Shown here: positions 34,855-46,399 of the stretch, in pieces
How the letters are laid out: each line of letters begins with the position of its first letter
Position numbering within the stretch: position 1 is the first letter of the stretch
From: Bettongia penicillata ogilbyi
Taxonomy: Eukaryota; Chordata; Mammalia; Diprotodontia; Potoroidae
Direction of reading: 5' to 3'
Assembly: GCA_023548195.1 (NCBI GenBank)
Contig: JAJHZJ010000577.1
Span: forward strand, 1-64,000
DNA: 64,000 bases
Program-made: the position numbers and the translations under genes
Notes under the pieces: generated by a model
Told to the model about the DNA's origin: nothing
Database searches by the model: none
What the model saw: only the letters and a program-made list of their open reading frames with translations

Positions 34855-35285
34855 ATAACAGTGTGGCAAAAACTAGACATAGACCAATGTCTGACACCTA
34901 AAGTCTAAATGGGTATATAATCTAGGTATAAAGATTGATACTATAAACAAATCAGGGGAGCAAAGAAAAGTGTATTTATCAGATTTATGGAGAAGGGAAG
35001 AATTCTTGACCAAACAAGAAATAGAGAACATTATGAAGTGCAAAATGGATAATTTTGATTACATTAAATTGAAAAGTTTTTGCACAACCAAACCCAATGC
35101 AACCAAGATTACAAGGGAAGTAGAAAACTGGGAAAGAATTTTGCAAGTAGTGTCTGTAATAAAGGATTCATTTGTAAAATATATGGAGGACTGAGTCAAA
35201 TGTACAAGAATACAAGTCATTCCCCAGTCGATAAATACTTAAAGGATATGAACAGGCAGTTTTCAGAGGCAGAAATTAAAGATTT
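34855..35285 (+). mobile_element. L1 ORF2 C-terminal fragment
   Basis: Sense-strand L1: a 74-codon open stretch (34970-35194) has the L1 ORF2 tail character 'NFDYIKLKSFC' and 'NWERILQVV', and continues shifted to 'DKYLKDMNRQFSEAEIKD' (to 35285). A frameshift near 35165 splits it. The fragment has neither the endonuclease nor the reverse transcriptase core. Confidence 0.65.
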
Positions 35286-35539
35286 TCCTCTAGGCCCATA
35301 GGGTGAAAAATAAGAAAATGGGGATTATTAAAAAGGCATAGAGATTATATTCCATTGTGGGGGCTCCAGTCAGGTTGTAGGTCTCGTGGAGGTTGTGAAA
35401 GAACTTCCTGAATATATTCAACTCCTGCTCCCCTCAACTTACTTCTTCTTGTCAATTCTTGAAGAAAGCCAATGACATTACTCAGCTTGCTAGTTTATCA
35501 ACAGCGGCATTGCTCTAAGCATTTTTATTTGTAACACAG

Positions 35540-36130
35540 GAGTTTTTACAAAGGAATATTTACTTCAAAAGGTATATCAACGAATATACAAACTCCCGCC
35601 AACAGGTGGGAGGCATAATTTCTCCTACCCCACCCACCTCTTTCTCTGGGAGGAGAAGAGAATTAGGTTAATACTCTAGATCACTTCCCGGAGAACCCAA
35701 TCCTACTTCCAACCCCCCAATTCCAACTCCCAATTCCACCTCACTTCCTTAAGCGCAGGTCCCAGGCATTCTAGCTTTTCACACTTTTCCATGTCCCTGT
35801 AACTGCCTGTATCACCCCACCTGAAATCCTGGCTCCAAGGTTGCCACTGGCTCCCAGGAGGATCACTTCCAACTGCTGAAACTGAGGACAAACAATACAG
35901 GATAGGAACAAACACTAGCAGATCCATTTTTTGGAGCTGGGTTAAAGGGACAAGCAGGGGTAGGCAAGTGTTTTCCTTCTCTCTGGAGCTTATGCTGGAC
36001 ACAAGATATGAGTCATTGAGAACAGTACAGCTGAAAGATGGCAGAAAAGGAGGCATGACTGAAAAGCGCAAATGAGCTCAGTCTTGGCAGTTTTGAAGAT
36101 TGAAAGACGCAGACAGCCAATCAAAGGAAG
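35540..36130. repeat. LTR-like repeat, copy 2
   Basis: Diverged relative of 30100-30720 (shared blocks listed there). The minus-strand reading ends with a CCAAT-box-like 'gattggctg' (complement at 36115-36123). A 122-codon minus-strand frame (35703-36071) has no recognised motif and is probably chance. LTR identity is inferred. Confidence 0.4.
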
Positions 36131-36401
36131 TTATCATGACCTATGTGTTGGGAGAAGCGGATGAGTTATGCTGTATAGGTCCCTTTAAGACAGATAACAC
36201 TAGCATACAGGAGGGCTGCTGGCACAGGTGCATTCTTGACCTGGTCAGACAGAAAGAGAACTTCGGAGGGGTTAATAATCTCACTTTCTTCTAGTCCAGT
36301 CTTCTCATAAGAGAGTTTGCTGACAATGGGAGCACCAACTCCTACAGCATTCCTTAATCACCTTTCTCACAGGAGTCGGCAAGAAGAGGGGGCGATTACC
36401 C

Positions 36402-36553
36402 CAAGTCTTGATGGGGTTAATCAAGACAGGCACAGCTTGTGCACTACTCTAAATACTTTTCCTCCTCAATGGGGGCCAGTTGAGGCAAATATAGATTCCC
36501 TCCAAGCCTTGATGTGTCAATCAAGGCACACACAGCATTCCAGCTTGTGCAAT
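36402..36553 (+). repeat. Pair of hairpins in a diverged direct repeat
   Basis: Unit 1 has stems GTCTTGAT (36405-36412) and ATCAAGAC (36420-36427) with a 7-base loop. Unit 2 has GCCTTGAT (36506-36513) and ATCAAGGC (36520-36527) with a 6-base loop. Both units are followed by a 'cagcttgtgca' block. One stem pair differs between units in a compensated way (T:A to C:G). They lie just right of the LTR-like block 35540-36130. Confidence 0.65.
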
Positions 36554-36911
36554 TAACCTTAAGGGTTCCCCACTCATTGACCAGTGCCCACCTGCTTTAC
36601 AGGGCAACAGACAAAGAAGGCATATTACCAGTAATAGCCTCACAAGTTTACATTACCCCACTTATATCCAATGTGTAGTAGCAGTGGACATTTACAATTT
36701 AAGCACAAATATTTATATTATTTATCATTATATAATATTGCACAAGTGTGGTGGAGATATTTTGAACCATGAGCCTGGGAAACTGAGATTGTTATGGCCA
36801 CATATCCTGGGAAACTAACTTCTAGGAAAGAATTACAAAAATCCACCTTACATACACTAAAATCCATGTTACTTACAGCCCCTCTGAGGCCTTTCTCTGG
36901 GGTAGGACTGG

Positions 36912-36983
36912 ATTATATATTTATACTAATATTTTATTATATATTTATACTAATATTTTATTATATATTTATACTAATATTTT
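36912..36983 (+). repeat. 24-bp minisatellite, three identical copies
   Basis: Three exact tandem copies of an AT-only-plus-one-C 24-mer (36912-36935, 36936-36959, 36960-36983). As 24 is a multiple of three it also yields an eight-residue repeat in a chance open frame. Confidence 0.97.
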
Positions 36984-37344
36984 TGTTCTTTGACCTTGTG
37001 ATGGGGTCAGTATCTACCAAAGTCCCTGCTTTCCCTGTAATATGGTTAGGAAAAGGTGACCAAGGCAGGATTTGATTGTCCTGGGGGTGGGTCAAGGTTC
37101 AAATGGTGCTCCCTGGACATAGCTTCTTGATGGTTTTTGGCTGTGGTAGTATCTCCTACCAACATTAAAAGCTCCCACCCTGAGAACCCCTTGGAAACCC
37201 TCTGACTTGGTGGATATCTCAGGACCAAGATTTACCACATCCTGCCTTGCTGACTAGAAACATTTCCTTATGGAGATAAGGGGGCTACATAGCTATAGAA
37301 GCTAAGAATCACTGTATCCTTGTTACATATTCTTGTTATGTTAG

Positions 37345-37535
37345 AGGGGGTCATCAACAATTGTCTTGACCTGTGTCTTGGTGCTGGGCTCTGATGACTT
37401 GGAGGAAAGAATGAGGCTGATGACTGCACTGCCCTGCCTTACTTGAATCCAGTTCACTTGCAAGTCAAGACATCATTCTCCTGATGTCATTTGTCTTCTT
37501 GGAGAATGAAGGATGAACCACAACATTAGAGTTAA
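37345..37535 (+). mobile_element. SINE 3' unit (WSINE-like)
   Basis: 'gtcttggtgctgggctctga', 'gatgactgcactgccctgcc', 'cacttgcaagtcaagacatc' and 'ggagaatgaaggatgaacca' form the 3' unit and tail. The head is not seen. Confidence 0.6.
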
Positions 37536-38365
37536 GAGAACCTTTTACTAACTCTTCAATGACCTATGAGTGCCTAATTTTGTCTCAACACCAAACCTGA
37601 ACTAACAGGGTGCTGGTGTCAGGTCCACTCCGAACATATTTTGTAAAAGCTGCTCAGTGAAGATGCACATTTGCATATAAGCCTCTAACTCTGGTCAAGA
37701 ATGCAAAGGCAGGGGAGGGACAAGTTAGTGTATTTTTTGAGAAGAAGATGAAAATTCCCACTTCTGACCTGAAAGGTTCTATCCCCTTCTGTGCTTATTG
37801 AACTACAGTTTGGTTTTATGAATGATACTATAACTCTCCCAACAAGCAGAACCTTAAACCTAAATGCAGGCATTCATTTTGATTACCCCTTAAAAGAATG
37901 AGATACCTGCAACCAAGAGTATGTCTGACAGCTAGAACACGTTTCTGAAGCCACAGCTAAGCCTTCCCTGCTCTCAGACCATATAGATGGTAAGGGAGGT
38001 GGGAAAAATGAAGGAATGGTAAGAGTAGAGCAGAGATTCCTCCCTCCAAGCTGTTTCTACAGCTGCTTACTGACTTGGAAAAGTGCAAATTCACATCATC
38101 TCTATTGTATTTTATTTTCATTTATTTTGTTAAGCATTTCCCAATTATGTTTTAATGTGGTTCCAAACCCGTTAGGGAGTTTTGTGGGCCAGTGGGACCA
38201 GAGTCTGACATCTCTCTGCTAGGATACAGATCCCCAGGAAGAAGTAAATGAAAGCCAAGTATGGTGTATCATATGGTGTACAGGCAGCAAAACAAGTTCT
38301 CTCTGTGAAGAGATCAAGGACTAGCAAGGGGTAGGTAGACTGAGAGTACTGTGCCTGTAGTGTTG

Positions 38366-38476
38366 CTAAAACCAGGATAGGATTTGTTCTGTAAAACTTG
38401 GAGTAGGTCAAAAGGCTGTACTTGAGGATCTAGAGGACCACATGTGGCCTCAAGGCTGCAAGCTTCCCACCCCTGG
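38366..38476. mobile_element. hAT-like MITE, right half
   Basis: From 'gttctgtaaaacttgg' through 'gtacttgaggatctagagga' to the terminus 'cttcccacccctgg'. It matches the right arm of the copy at 8011-8213. Confidence 0.6.
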
Positions 38477-38814
38477 TCCCAGGATCAATATATACCAAAG
38501 TCAGGGATTACACTACAGTAGACCTAGTTTTCTCAGTCTTATTGTAGAGCAAAAATTCTGTGTGATACCACAGCTGGAACACTTACAAAGGACCTTGTGA
38601 ACCTACAATGTCTGCGATCTCTCCTGGAACTGGTGAGTTACAGGACTTTGTGTGTCTCCCTCAGCGTCAGCTCATTTGGAATTGGAACAGGGGAGATGTG
38701 ATAAATTCATGAGTTCCTGAGAAATTAATGATCCTTGAATGGGACCCCAGTGGTATGGATCTGCCTTGGAGTACAGGACGGAAGAGAGGAGTTGACCTGA
38801 GCTGATCACAGAAC

Positions 38815-38975
38815 CATGAGGTCACAGAATTTTAGACTTGAAAGGAACCCTAGAGATAATTTAGTCTAACACTTTCTTAATGGTTACATATGAAAAATGA
38901 AAGCCAGACGGCCAGAATGTGATGTGGCCTGCCCACAGTCATATAGCTAGTTAATGTGATTTAAAAAAACGTGAT
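38815..38975 (+). repeat. MIR-related repeat
   Basis: 'aattttagacttgaaaggaa' followed by 'gcccacagtcatatagctag'. Same family as 39545, 41160, 43325, 55545 and 62955. Confidence 0.55.
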
Positions 38976-39029
38976 TTTAATCAAGATTAGATCTTTTAGG
39001 AGCAATAGCTTTAGACTAGGCTATTGAAG

Positions 39030-39150
39030 CTCTCTCCTAGGCTCTCTGTTTGTTTCTCACCATCTTCTCTCAGTGACTTTATCAACTACCATCAGTTCAA
39101 GTGTCTCTACACGGATGACTCCCAGATCCATATTCCCAGTAGAACTACTT
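39030..39150 (-). mobile_element. L2 fragment
   Basis: 'accatcagttcaagtgtctc' and 'acggatgactcccagatcca' are a conserved antisense L2 segment. Confidence 0.55.
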
Positions 39151-39544
39151 GGTTTACTATTATTATTATTATACTAGGAAAGAAAATTCAGGAATTTTAA
39201 GGAAATTTAGGAAAAGTAAATAGAAAAATTAGCTAATCTAATATGATTGTCTTTTCTCAAAAAAATATACAAACATAGAAAAATCGCTTTAAATGTACCA
39301 TCTCTCTGCTGGTTGGAGCCTGGGTGGGGAAAGGGATGGTAAATTTTAGTCTTTTTAGAGAAAGGACCAAGGATCAGCACCAGACAAGTGGGGAATTTTG
39401 GCTTTTGCACATTTCTGACTAGAGAGTAAACTATTAGAGAGTATGCCCACTTAAAAATAAAATAAAACAAGAATCCAATCTTCACTAAATTGCAGCTCCA
39501 GCCTTAGCTACCCGCTAGTTGATATGTGTTTATAAATCAAATAG

Positions 39545-39770
39545 AGTATAGTCGCATAGATTTAAAGCTAGAAGGGATCCCAGAAGTCATTAAATCCACT
39601 TCTCCCCCTGTATTTGACAAGTAAGGATACAAAAGTCCAGAAATTTAAGAAGTTTGTCTTGGGTTACACAACAAGAAAGGGTTTGTGGCTGGATTTGAAT
39701 TCAGGTCCAGGTCCTCTGGCTCAAATTCAGTGCATTTTTCTACTGTACCATGAAATCAGAAAGAAATGCA
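39545..39770 (+). repeat. MIR-related repeat
   Basis: 'catagatttaaagctagaagg', then 'ggatttgaattcaggtccag' and 'ttctactgtaccatg'. Confidence 0.6.
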
Positions 39771-40043
39771 TGAGGTACCTCAGCATATGGAGCTGTATCT
39801 CTTTGGCTGAAGGGGAGTTATGGAAAATATCCCATAATCTCCAAACTGAAACCTCCTAAAATATTAAATATTCAGCAAAGTATGACAAGCACACTCTCGA
39901 ACTCAGTTATCTGTTTTCTGATTCTGCTTTGTGCATACAACCATTCTTCAAAAAAAAAAAATTACTTTTATTTTGTTTTTTTGAACTTAGGCCCCCATCT
40001 CTAACTCAGCTTTTCTCCTAAGCCTATGGATTTTTTCTTTTTA

Positions 40044-40220
40044 AAATTTCAGCTTTTTTTTTCTTTCTTTCTCTTTCCTTTGTCTCTTTCTCTCTTTCTT
40101 TTTTCCTCTCTTTCTCTCTTTTTCTTCCTTCCTTCTTTCCTTCTTTCCTTCCTTCCTTCCTTCCTTCCTTCCTTCCTTCCTTCCTTCCTTCCCTCCTTCC
40201 TTCCTTCCTTCCTTCCTTCC

Positions 40221-40304
<84 letters not shown>

Positions 40305-40335
40305 TCTTTCTTTCTTTCTTTCTTTTTCCTTCCCT
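40044..40335 (+). repeat. Long polypyrimidine tract (CTTT)n-(CCTT)n-(CT)n-(CTTT)n
   Basis: Nearly 300 bases of C/T only: mixed CTTT, then CCTT units (about 40125-40225), an uninterrupted CT run (about 40228-40300) and CTTT again. Mirror symmetry makes it able to form triplex (H-) DNA. The 148- and 107-codon open frames here are pure repeats and not genes. Confidence 0.97.
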
Positions 40336-41159
40336 TTTTGGATGTACTGACTTTGACCTTTCATTGTGCTTGCTGTTTGAACATGTTGATCTCTTGCCTC
40401 CCTCAGCTCTGGTCTGTTTTTGGACTAGTTCTCTACATATCCCCGTGGACTTATTTACTTGTTACTGAGTGAATCCCCCATCCTTGGTAAACTCTAGTTT
40501 ATACCCAGCTTCCCAGCTTGCCACACAGGCCAGGTGACACAAATACTTAGCCCTTCCAAAAGTCAGAGTCAACAGGGATTTCTAAGAACAGGAGGAGGAA
40601 GTAATTGCCAGGTCATGGAAGGAGGGCCTGGAACACAAAGGAATCTTGGGTGCTGGTGGGCTAGGAAAATGCTTTATTCATTCATGGAAGAAGAGGCTGG
40701 AGTAGGATCTGTAAGGGCCAAGTATGGCCATGGAGCCAAAAGTGCAGTAGAGTCAGAATCAAAGGAGGAACTCTAAGGGTCCCTGCTTTGAGGAAAGATA
40801 AAAATCAGTGATGGTGTGATGGGGTTTCTTTCTTTCTTATGCATGATGAAAGATCATCATAATGATAAATGCAGATTATGTCCCAGGTTCTGTTGAAGAA
40901 TTTAAGGCGACTAAAGAGATGTTGCGACAAATGTGATAAGACTCTCCAGATAATTCAACATGTATTTTCATGTTGTTTCCATTGTTCTTCAATCATTTGA
41001 AGTATAAAAGTATTAGTAAGTCAAGTTAAGAAAGCATTATCTGCCCTTTTTTTGAGCTCTTTGAGTTTTAGCAGATGTCTGGATAATTGAAGCTCCTCAT
41101 CTTGTAATATCATGTTTCTATTCCAAGCTTAAGGACAGTTTTCCAAATTCAATTCTTTC

Positions 41160-41365
41160 CGTGGAATCATAGATGTTGTACTAGAAGGGAATTTAGCAAT
41201 CTTTGAGATCAATCCCCTCATTTGATAGAAGAAACTGAGTCTGACAGACATTAAGTGACAGGCTCAAGTCCATACGAGTGGCTGAATGACAGAATCAGGT
41301 AGGATTCAAACCCAGGTTTTCTTGAGTGAAGCTGGCTCTTTATCCACCATACTACACTGCTTTCT
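41160..41365 (+). repeat. MIR-related repeat
   Basis: 'gaatcatagatgttgtacta', 'gaagaaactgagtctgacag' and 'aggattcaaacccaggtttt'. Confidence 0.6.
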
Positions 41366-41394
41366 TCTTTTTCATCAGAATGGTCATACGATCT

Positions 41395-41640
41395 TGCCTC
41401 TAGCTTAATCCCTTTATTTAACCTGTTTTCCATGCATAGAATGCTCTCTCATCTCTACTTGGAATCTCTCTGGTTACCTTTGAGCCTCAACTAAATTCTG
41501 TTTTCCAACAAAAAGTTTTTCCTGGGATTAGCACCCTCCAACCCCCACCACAAAAAAGTTATGTTTGTTTATTTGTATATATACTATTTCCCTCAATAGA
41601 ATGTAAGCTATCTGCCCTAAATTGGCAGAGGTGGGGGAAA
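41395..41640 (-). mobile_element. L2 3' end
   Basis: 'catgcatagaatgctctctc', 'ttgagcctcaactaaattct' and 'gaatgtaagctatctgccc' follow the antisense L2 3'-end order. Confidence 0.6.
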
Positions 41641-41679
41641 AGCAAGAAGAATTAAAGCAGGATAAATTGAATCTCTCTT

Positions 41680-41830
41680 GCATATGATAACCCTTTAAGT
41701 ATTGGAAGATAAATTATCATTCTCCTTAAGTCTTCTTTTCTCCAGATTAATTATACTCAATTTTTTCAATTAATCCTCATATGGCATTATTTGAGGTCCT
41801 TCATCATCCTAGTTGTAAATATTAAATATA
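41680..41830 (-). mobile_element. L3/CR1 fragment
   Basis: 'agtcttcttttctccagatt', 'tcaattaatcctcatatggc' and 'gaggtccttcatcatcctag' match the antisense CR1/L3 3' region. It is the second fossil of this class in the window after 25560. Confidence 0.6.
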
Positions 41831-41984
41831 TCTATAATATTAGTTCTATTATTTATGTAAAAAGAAAAGACCCAATGAGAAGCAATTTTGAGGAAGAAAT
41901 GAAGGGATTGTCAAAAAGAAACCAATAGAGATACCCAGGGAATGTATCCACCTAGATTTAAAAAGACATAATAATAATAAGTAG

Positions 41985-42160
41985 GATATATGGTACTTTA
42001 AGGTTTGCAAAGTATTTTACAATTATTAACTCATTTATCCTTATAGCAATCCAGGAAGCTAGGTGCTATTATTATTTCTATTTTATAGATGAGAAAACTG
42101 AGACAGCTGATGGTTAAGATTTGGCCAATATCATATGGTAAGTATCTGAGGCTGTAAACC
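41985..42160 (-). repeat. MIR-type SINE
   Basis: 'aggtttgcaaagtattttac' and 'atagatgagaaaactgagac' are in antisense order. Confidence 0.65.
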
Positions 42161-42404
42161 AAACTTTTTTGGTAGGTACACTAAAAGTATACTTTGGATC
42201 TACGAAAATTGTTTAATTGTGAATTAGGTGATATTATTGGGGAAATCTAAGGATACGGAAAAGGATTTTTTTTTTTTCAAATTAGATTAAGGAAAAGGTT
42301 CTATTAAGGGAAAAGAACGTTAAGATCGTTGCCGCAAGTGGAAGAGATGATTATAACAACGAGAGAGGAAAAGAAAGCTGAGCTGTTCAGTTTCTCTTTC
42401 GGTT

Positions 42405-42650
42405 TTAGGCAGTGTGACATAGAGAAGACAGTACTTAGAGGCAAGAAACTTGCATTCAAATGATCACCTTGACATTTACTGACTTTCGTGACCTTCATCT
42501 CTTTTTTTGCACCATTTTCCTCATCTGTAAAAGGGGAATATTAATAAGTATTTCCTTCCTTACAAGGTTGTTATAAGAGATTCCAATTAGATGTGATGTG
42601 TAAAGTTCATTGCAGGTTTTAAAGTGCTAAATAAATTTGTCATTATTATT
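42405..42650 (+). repeat. CORE-SINE
   Basis: 'ttcctcatctgtaaaagggg' at about 42518-42537, 'acaaggttgttataagagat' and the tail 'aaagtgctaaataaatttgt'. Confidence 0.65.
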
Positions 42651-42689
42651 TTTGTTTTCTCTTCCAAGGAGATTGTTCTTTGGACTGAA

Positions 42690-42915
42690 TCAGATAATGA
42701 TAATTAACATTTATAAAGCTCTTTAAAGTTTACAAAATGCTTTATCACTATTGTGTCATTTTTATTCTCAAAATAACCCTGGGAGCTAGGTGCTAATATT
42801 ATCCCCATTTTACAGATGAAGACACTGAGATTAAATGATTTACCCAGTGAATAAGTGTCTCTGGCCAGATTCAAATTCTGGACTTTCCAACTTCAGGTTT
42901 AGCACTGTATTTGCT
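42690..42915 (-). repeat. MIR-type SINE
   Basis: 'aacatttataaagctcttta', 'ccattttacagatgaagaca' and 'gccagattcaaattctggac' are in antisense order. Confidence 0.65.
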
Positions 42916-43324
42916 ATAGTTGCCTATATATAGGAGAAAAACCACTTGAACTAGAGTCAGAAGATCCAAGTATAGAACTTGCCTCTGAAACTATGAGGGG
43001 TGTACTAGAAAATATTTAACAATCAACTCTCTGGGGGGAAATATGTATACACAACACATTTTTAAATTTAATTTGCATTTTTACCATTTTCTTAGGTCTA
43101 GATAAGTAACAAAACTATGAATCAACCTCTGGTTTATAGTATTTGATGATTTTCTGAGTGTAAATGATCATACTGAAAATTTAACAATTGGTCCTTGGGA
43201 GGTAGTTTGAACTGACTCCAGCGCACACTTTTCATACTACCCATGTGGGTGTGAGAGCTTGCCAGGCTAGTCACAGCTTGGTCCAATCCCTGATTCGCCC
43301 CATTAATCAAAGGTACAAAAGATC

Positions 43325-43510
43325 ATAGTATCATAAATTTAGATCTAGAAGGTATCTGAAACACATTAAGTCTACCCCACTTATTTTCGTATAAGGCAAA
43401 AAGTAATGAAGTGACTTATAAAGGTTTCAAAGAGCTAGTAAATATTTAAGGTAGAATTTGAACTCAGGTATTCCTGACTCCAAGTCCAACACCTTATCTA
43501 TTGCAAGAGA
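43325..43510 (+). repeat. MIR-related repeat
   Basis: 'catagtatcataaatttagat', 'gtagaatttgaactcaggta' and 'ccaacaccttatctattgc'. Confidence 0.6.
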
Positions 43511-43830
43511 CCTCTTTCTTTCTTGTTCCAACAAAGACTTCTAATACCCAAAGACTCTGGTTTAAGGCATCTATTTAGAAGTAGAGGCAAGAGATAACAC
43601 AGTCTCCTCAATTATAATGCCCAAAAGACCGGAGCAAAGACTGAGAATTGAGGGATATAAGAAAATACTCTCAAAGTGGGGTATTGGGCTATTAGAGCAT
43701 GCCTCTCTAGAGAAAATAGAGATTAAATCGTATTTGGGAAAGGGGTTAGAAACAATTGTTTCCCTCTAAGAAAAAAACAGCAACTGTGGATGTGCAGCTC
43801 TCCTGAATCCCTGAATAAAAGTAGGACACA

Positions 43831-43834
<4 letters not shown>

Positions 43835-43873
<39 letters not shown>
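43835..43873 (+). repeat. (GT)n microsatellite
   Basis: Uninterrupted GT run of about 19 units. Confidence 0.98.
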
Positions 43874-43874
<1 letters not shown>

Positions 43875-46399
43875 GCTTTGTTTCCATGCTAAAGGGATCA
43901 AAGCATTTTCCACTGAGGTACAGACTTCAGAGGTGGAAGCAAACAAGCAATTATCTCATTCACTTTGCCAAACACAAAGCACCCTGCCTGTTTACTACAG
44001 TGCTATAATTTCTAGCCAATCCAATGCAGGAGTTGAGGATATTTTTTTTCTCCTTGTTATGGAGACCTGAATGCAAGCAACATTTTGATATTCTCATGGG
44101 ATTCCCTGGGTTGCTGCCAAGCAAACCAAATTCTGATGTTCCCAGAGGAAATCCCAGGTGCAGGCACTGACCATAGAGATTAATTTAGTGAGAATCATCC
44201 AAGATTAAACCTGTTTCATTTTATTCTCCACCTGTGGTTCTGCACCACAGGTTCAGTATAAGTCAGAATACAGTACAATTACAAAATAAACCCAAGCTTC
44301 TTGATTATCCCTCTTGTTGGGCTTAGAATATGCTGATCTAATTAAGTACAGCAAAAGCCAGGGCAACATTGACAATAGGACCCTGTGCAAGGTTGGTCTT
44401 CTCCTGGCTGGAGCATTAACATTATATGGTCCTAAAATATACATGGTGATCCTTACCATCCCAAAGGGCACCTGGCCAAAAAGATAGAGAAGAAAACTGA
44501 GGAATTTCTCAAATCTTCAGCCCATCTGATGCATATTTTACTTATGTAACACAGAATGGGACTATCTACCTCTAACAAACACATAGGGAGATTTCCCCAA
44601 GTGTAGCTTTTAACAGAGGATGAGGCTCCCATGCGTAAGTTTTAATAGGCTCATCACATAGTATGGAACAGGGTAGATAGGTACCCCTCATGTAGCATCA
44701 GTAGCATAGAAACTCCCTTCCTCATGCTTGTCTCAATGCCTCTTCACTTACAGAATCATATTTATGGGAACCCTCTTTCTCAGGAGCACTCTTTCTATGT
44801 GTTCCCACTGTGTCTGCATCTTCCAAATGGAGTCACCGTTTGCTTATCCTCCCCTCTGCTGAAATTCAGTTGAGCTGAAGTGGGAATGTTTCTTCCTCTA
44901 CGGAGATCAAACCCTAAATTTCACATTTATCACACAAGCATGGATTAGCGAACCACCAGATTTTCTTTTATATAAAGGAGGCTGGGGGTTGGGAAGGAAA
45001 ATGCTAACAATGAGACAATAGCAAGCCAAGAGGGGAACTGTTTGAATAAGGACAGCCAGCAACTTGTGCTCCTGGCTGTTGAATCAGAATTGATTTCTTT
45101 TAATTTTTTTCTTATGGAGGAAAGGAAGTAGAAAGAACCTTGGAAGAGCTGAACAGTTAAGGGTTCTGTTCCATTCCCCTGAATGGAGGCTGGGGGAAGG
45201 GAGAAGTTGAAGAGAGTTGCTTTCCTTATGTCACGAACCATTGCTCTCTGTTCTCAGCAGTCTCTTTGGCATATGATCAGTCCAATCCCTCTATCCAGCA
45301 ATATCAGCAGCAGCAGCGACCGTCTACCAAAGTTCTGGAAAGAAAGAGTAGGGGAACAGGCACCCAGAGATCAGGAGCACTTTCAGCCTTGACCACCTGC
45401 ATAATTACACGATGGGGAATGGTCTCCCTTATTTTGCTTCCTCTCTCCCATAATTCTCCAAAAGTACAGTTATAGAAATTCAAGTTCAAACCATGTCAGC
45501 AAATGGTAATATCTGAGTTAGCATTAAACCTCACTTCTGTAACAATGCTTACTACATATTCTTCCTTGGGGCCAGAAATTTTTTATTCCCTTGCAAAAAA
45601 AAAAAAATGCCAGGATACATTTGAAATCTGCAATCACATAGCAAAAGCATCAAAACGAACATTAGAAGGGTGATTATCCTGACCTCTCAGGTAATCATCC
45701 TATGATACTGATAAAAACAAATGAATATTAACAATACACTCACTAGACATAGCACTATTAAAAAAATCAGTTGACAGGGTGTTTTAGTGACTAAATTTCA
45801 TATAGGACATAGCACATCCTTGTCCTAAAAGCACAGATTACCCTGAGCAGTAAAAAAAAAAATCCACTACAAAAAACCCAAAGCTAGCTAGCAAGTTATA
45901 ATACTATCAATTGGCTTACAGAGAACACATTTTAGGTATAATTAATAGAGTGTAAAGAAATAAAAAAGTGAGCAAAATGGTGGACAATTAAGAGACAGAT
46001 GTTTCTATGCTGCCAGCATACCAAAAGTACATATGCAAATAAACATAAAATATTTATTGTAACATCATAATGTGTAATTCAAACATGTACATCAATAATC
46101 ATATGCAATTACATGTAAATAAACACTTTATGGGTAAAATCTAGTATTATCACCTGTTTATATGTACAACTACTTCTTCTAGCTCATCTATAACATCATA
46201 AAATTAGATAGACATCATTGCTTGTCTAGTTCTTTCGTAACCAGCTGACTTCTTTGCCCCATAACATAGATATATGCATACACACATATGTATATATGTA
46301 TATGTGTGTGTATATATATGGGTTGATCATCATCTTTAGCATAACTATAGGCCTATTTACCTAAATTTGAATTTGTAGAAAGGCCATGCTGGCTATCTG
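43874..46399. other. No gene recognised; possible flank of the gypsy element
   Basis: About 45 bases at 44617-44660 ('gaggctcccatg' then 'aagttttaat') resemble 51756-51800, on the other side of the Ty3/gypsy pol, and could be LTR remains. The match is too short to be sure. 45600-46260 is A-rich. A TA/TG alternation lies at 46270-46320. Confidence 0.35.

Noticed and set aside
40026..40472. 148- and 107-codon open frames
   Set aside because: Pure translations of CTTT/CT repeats.
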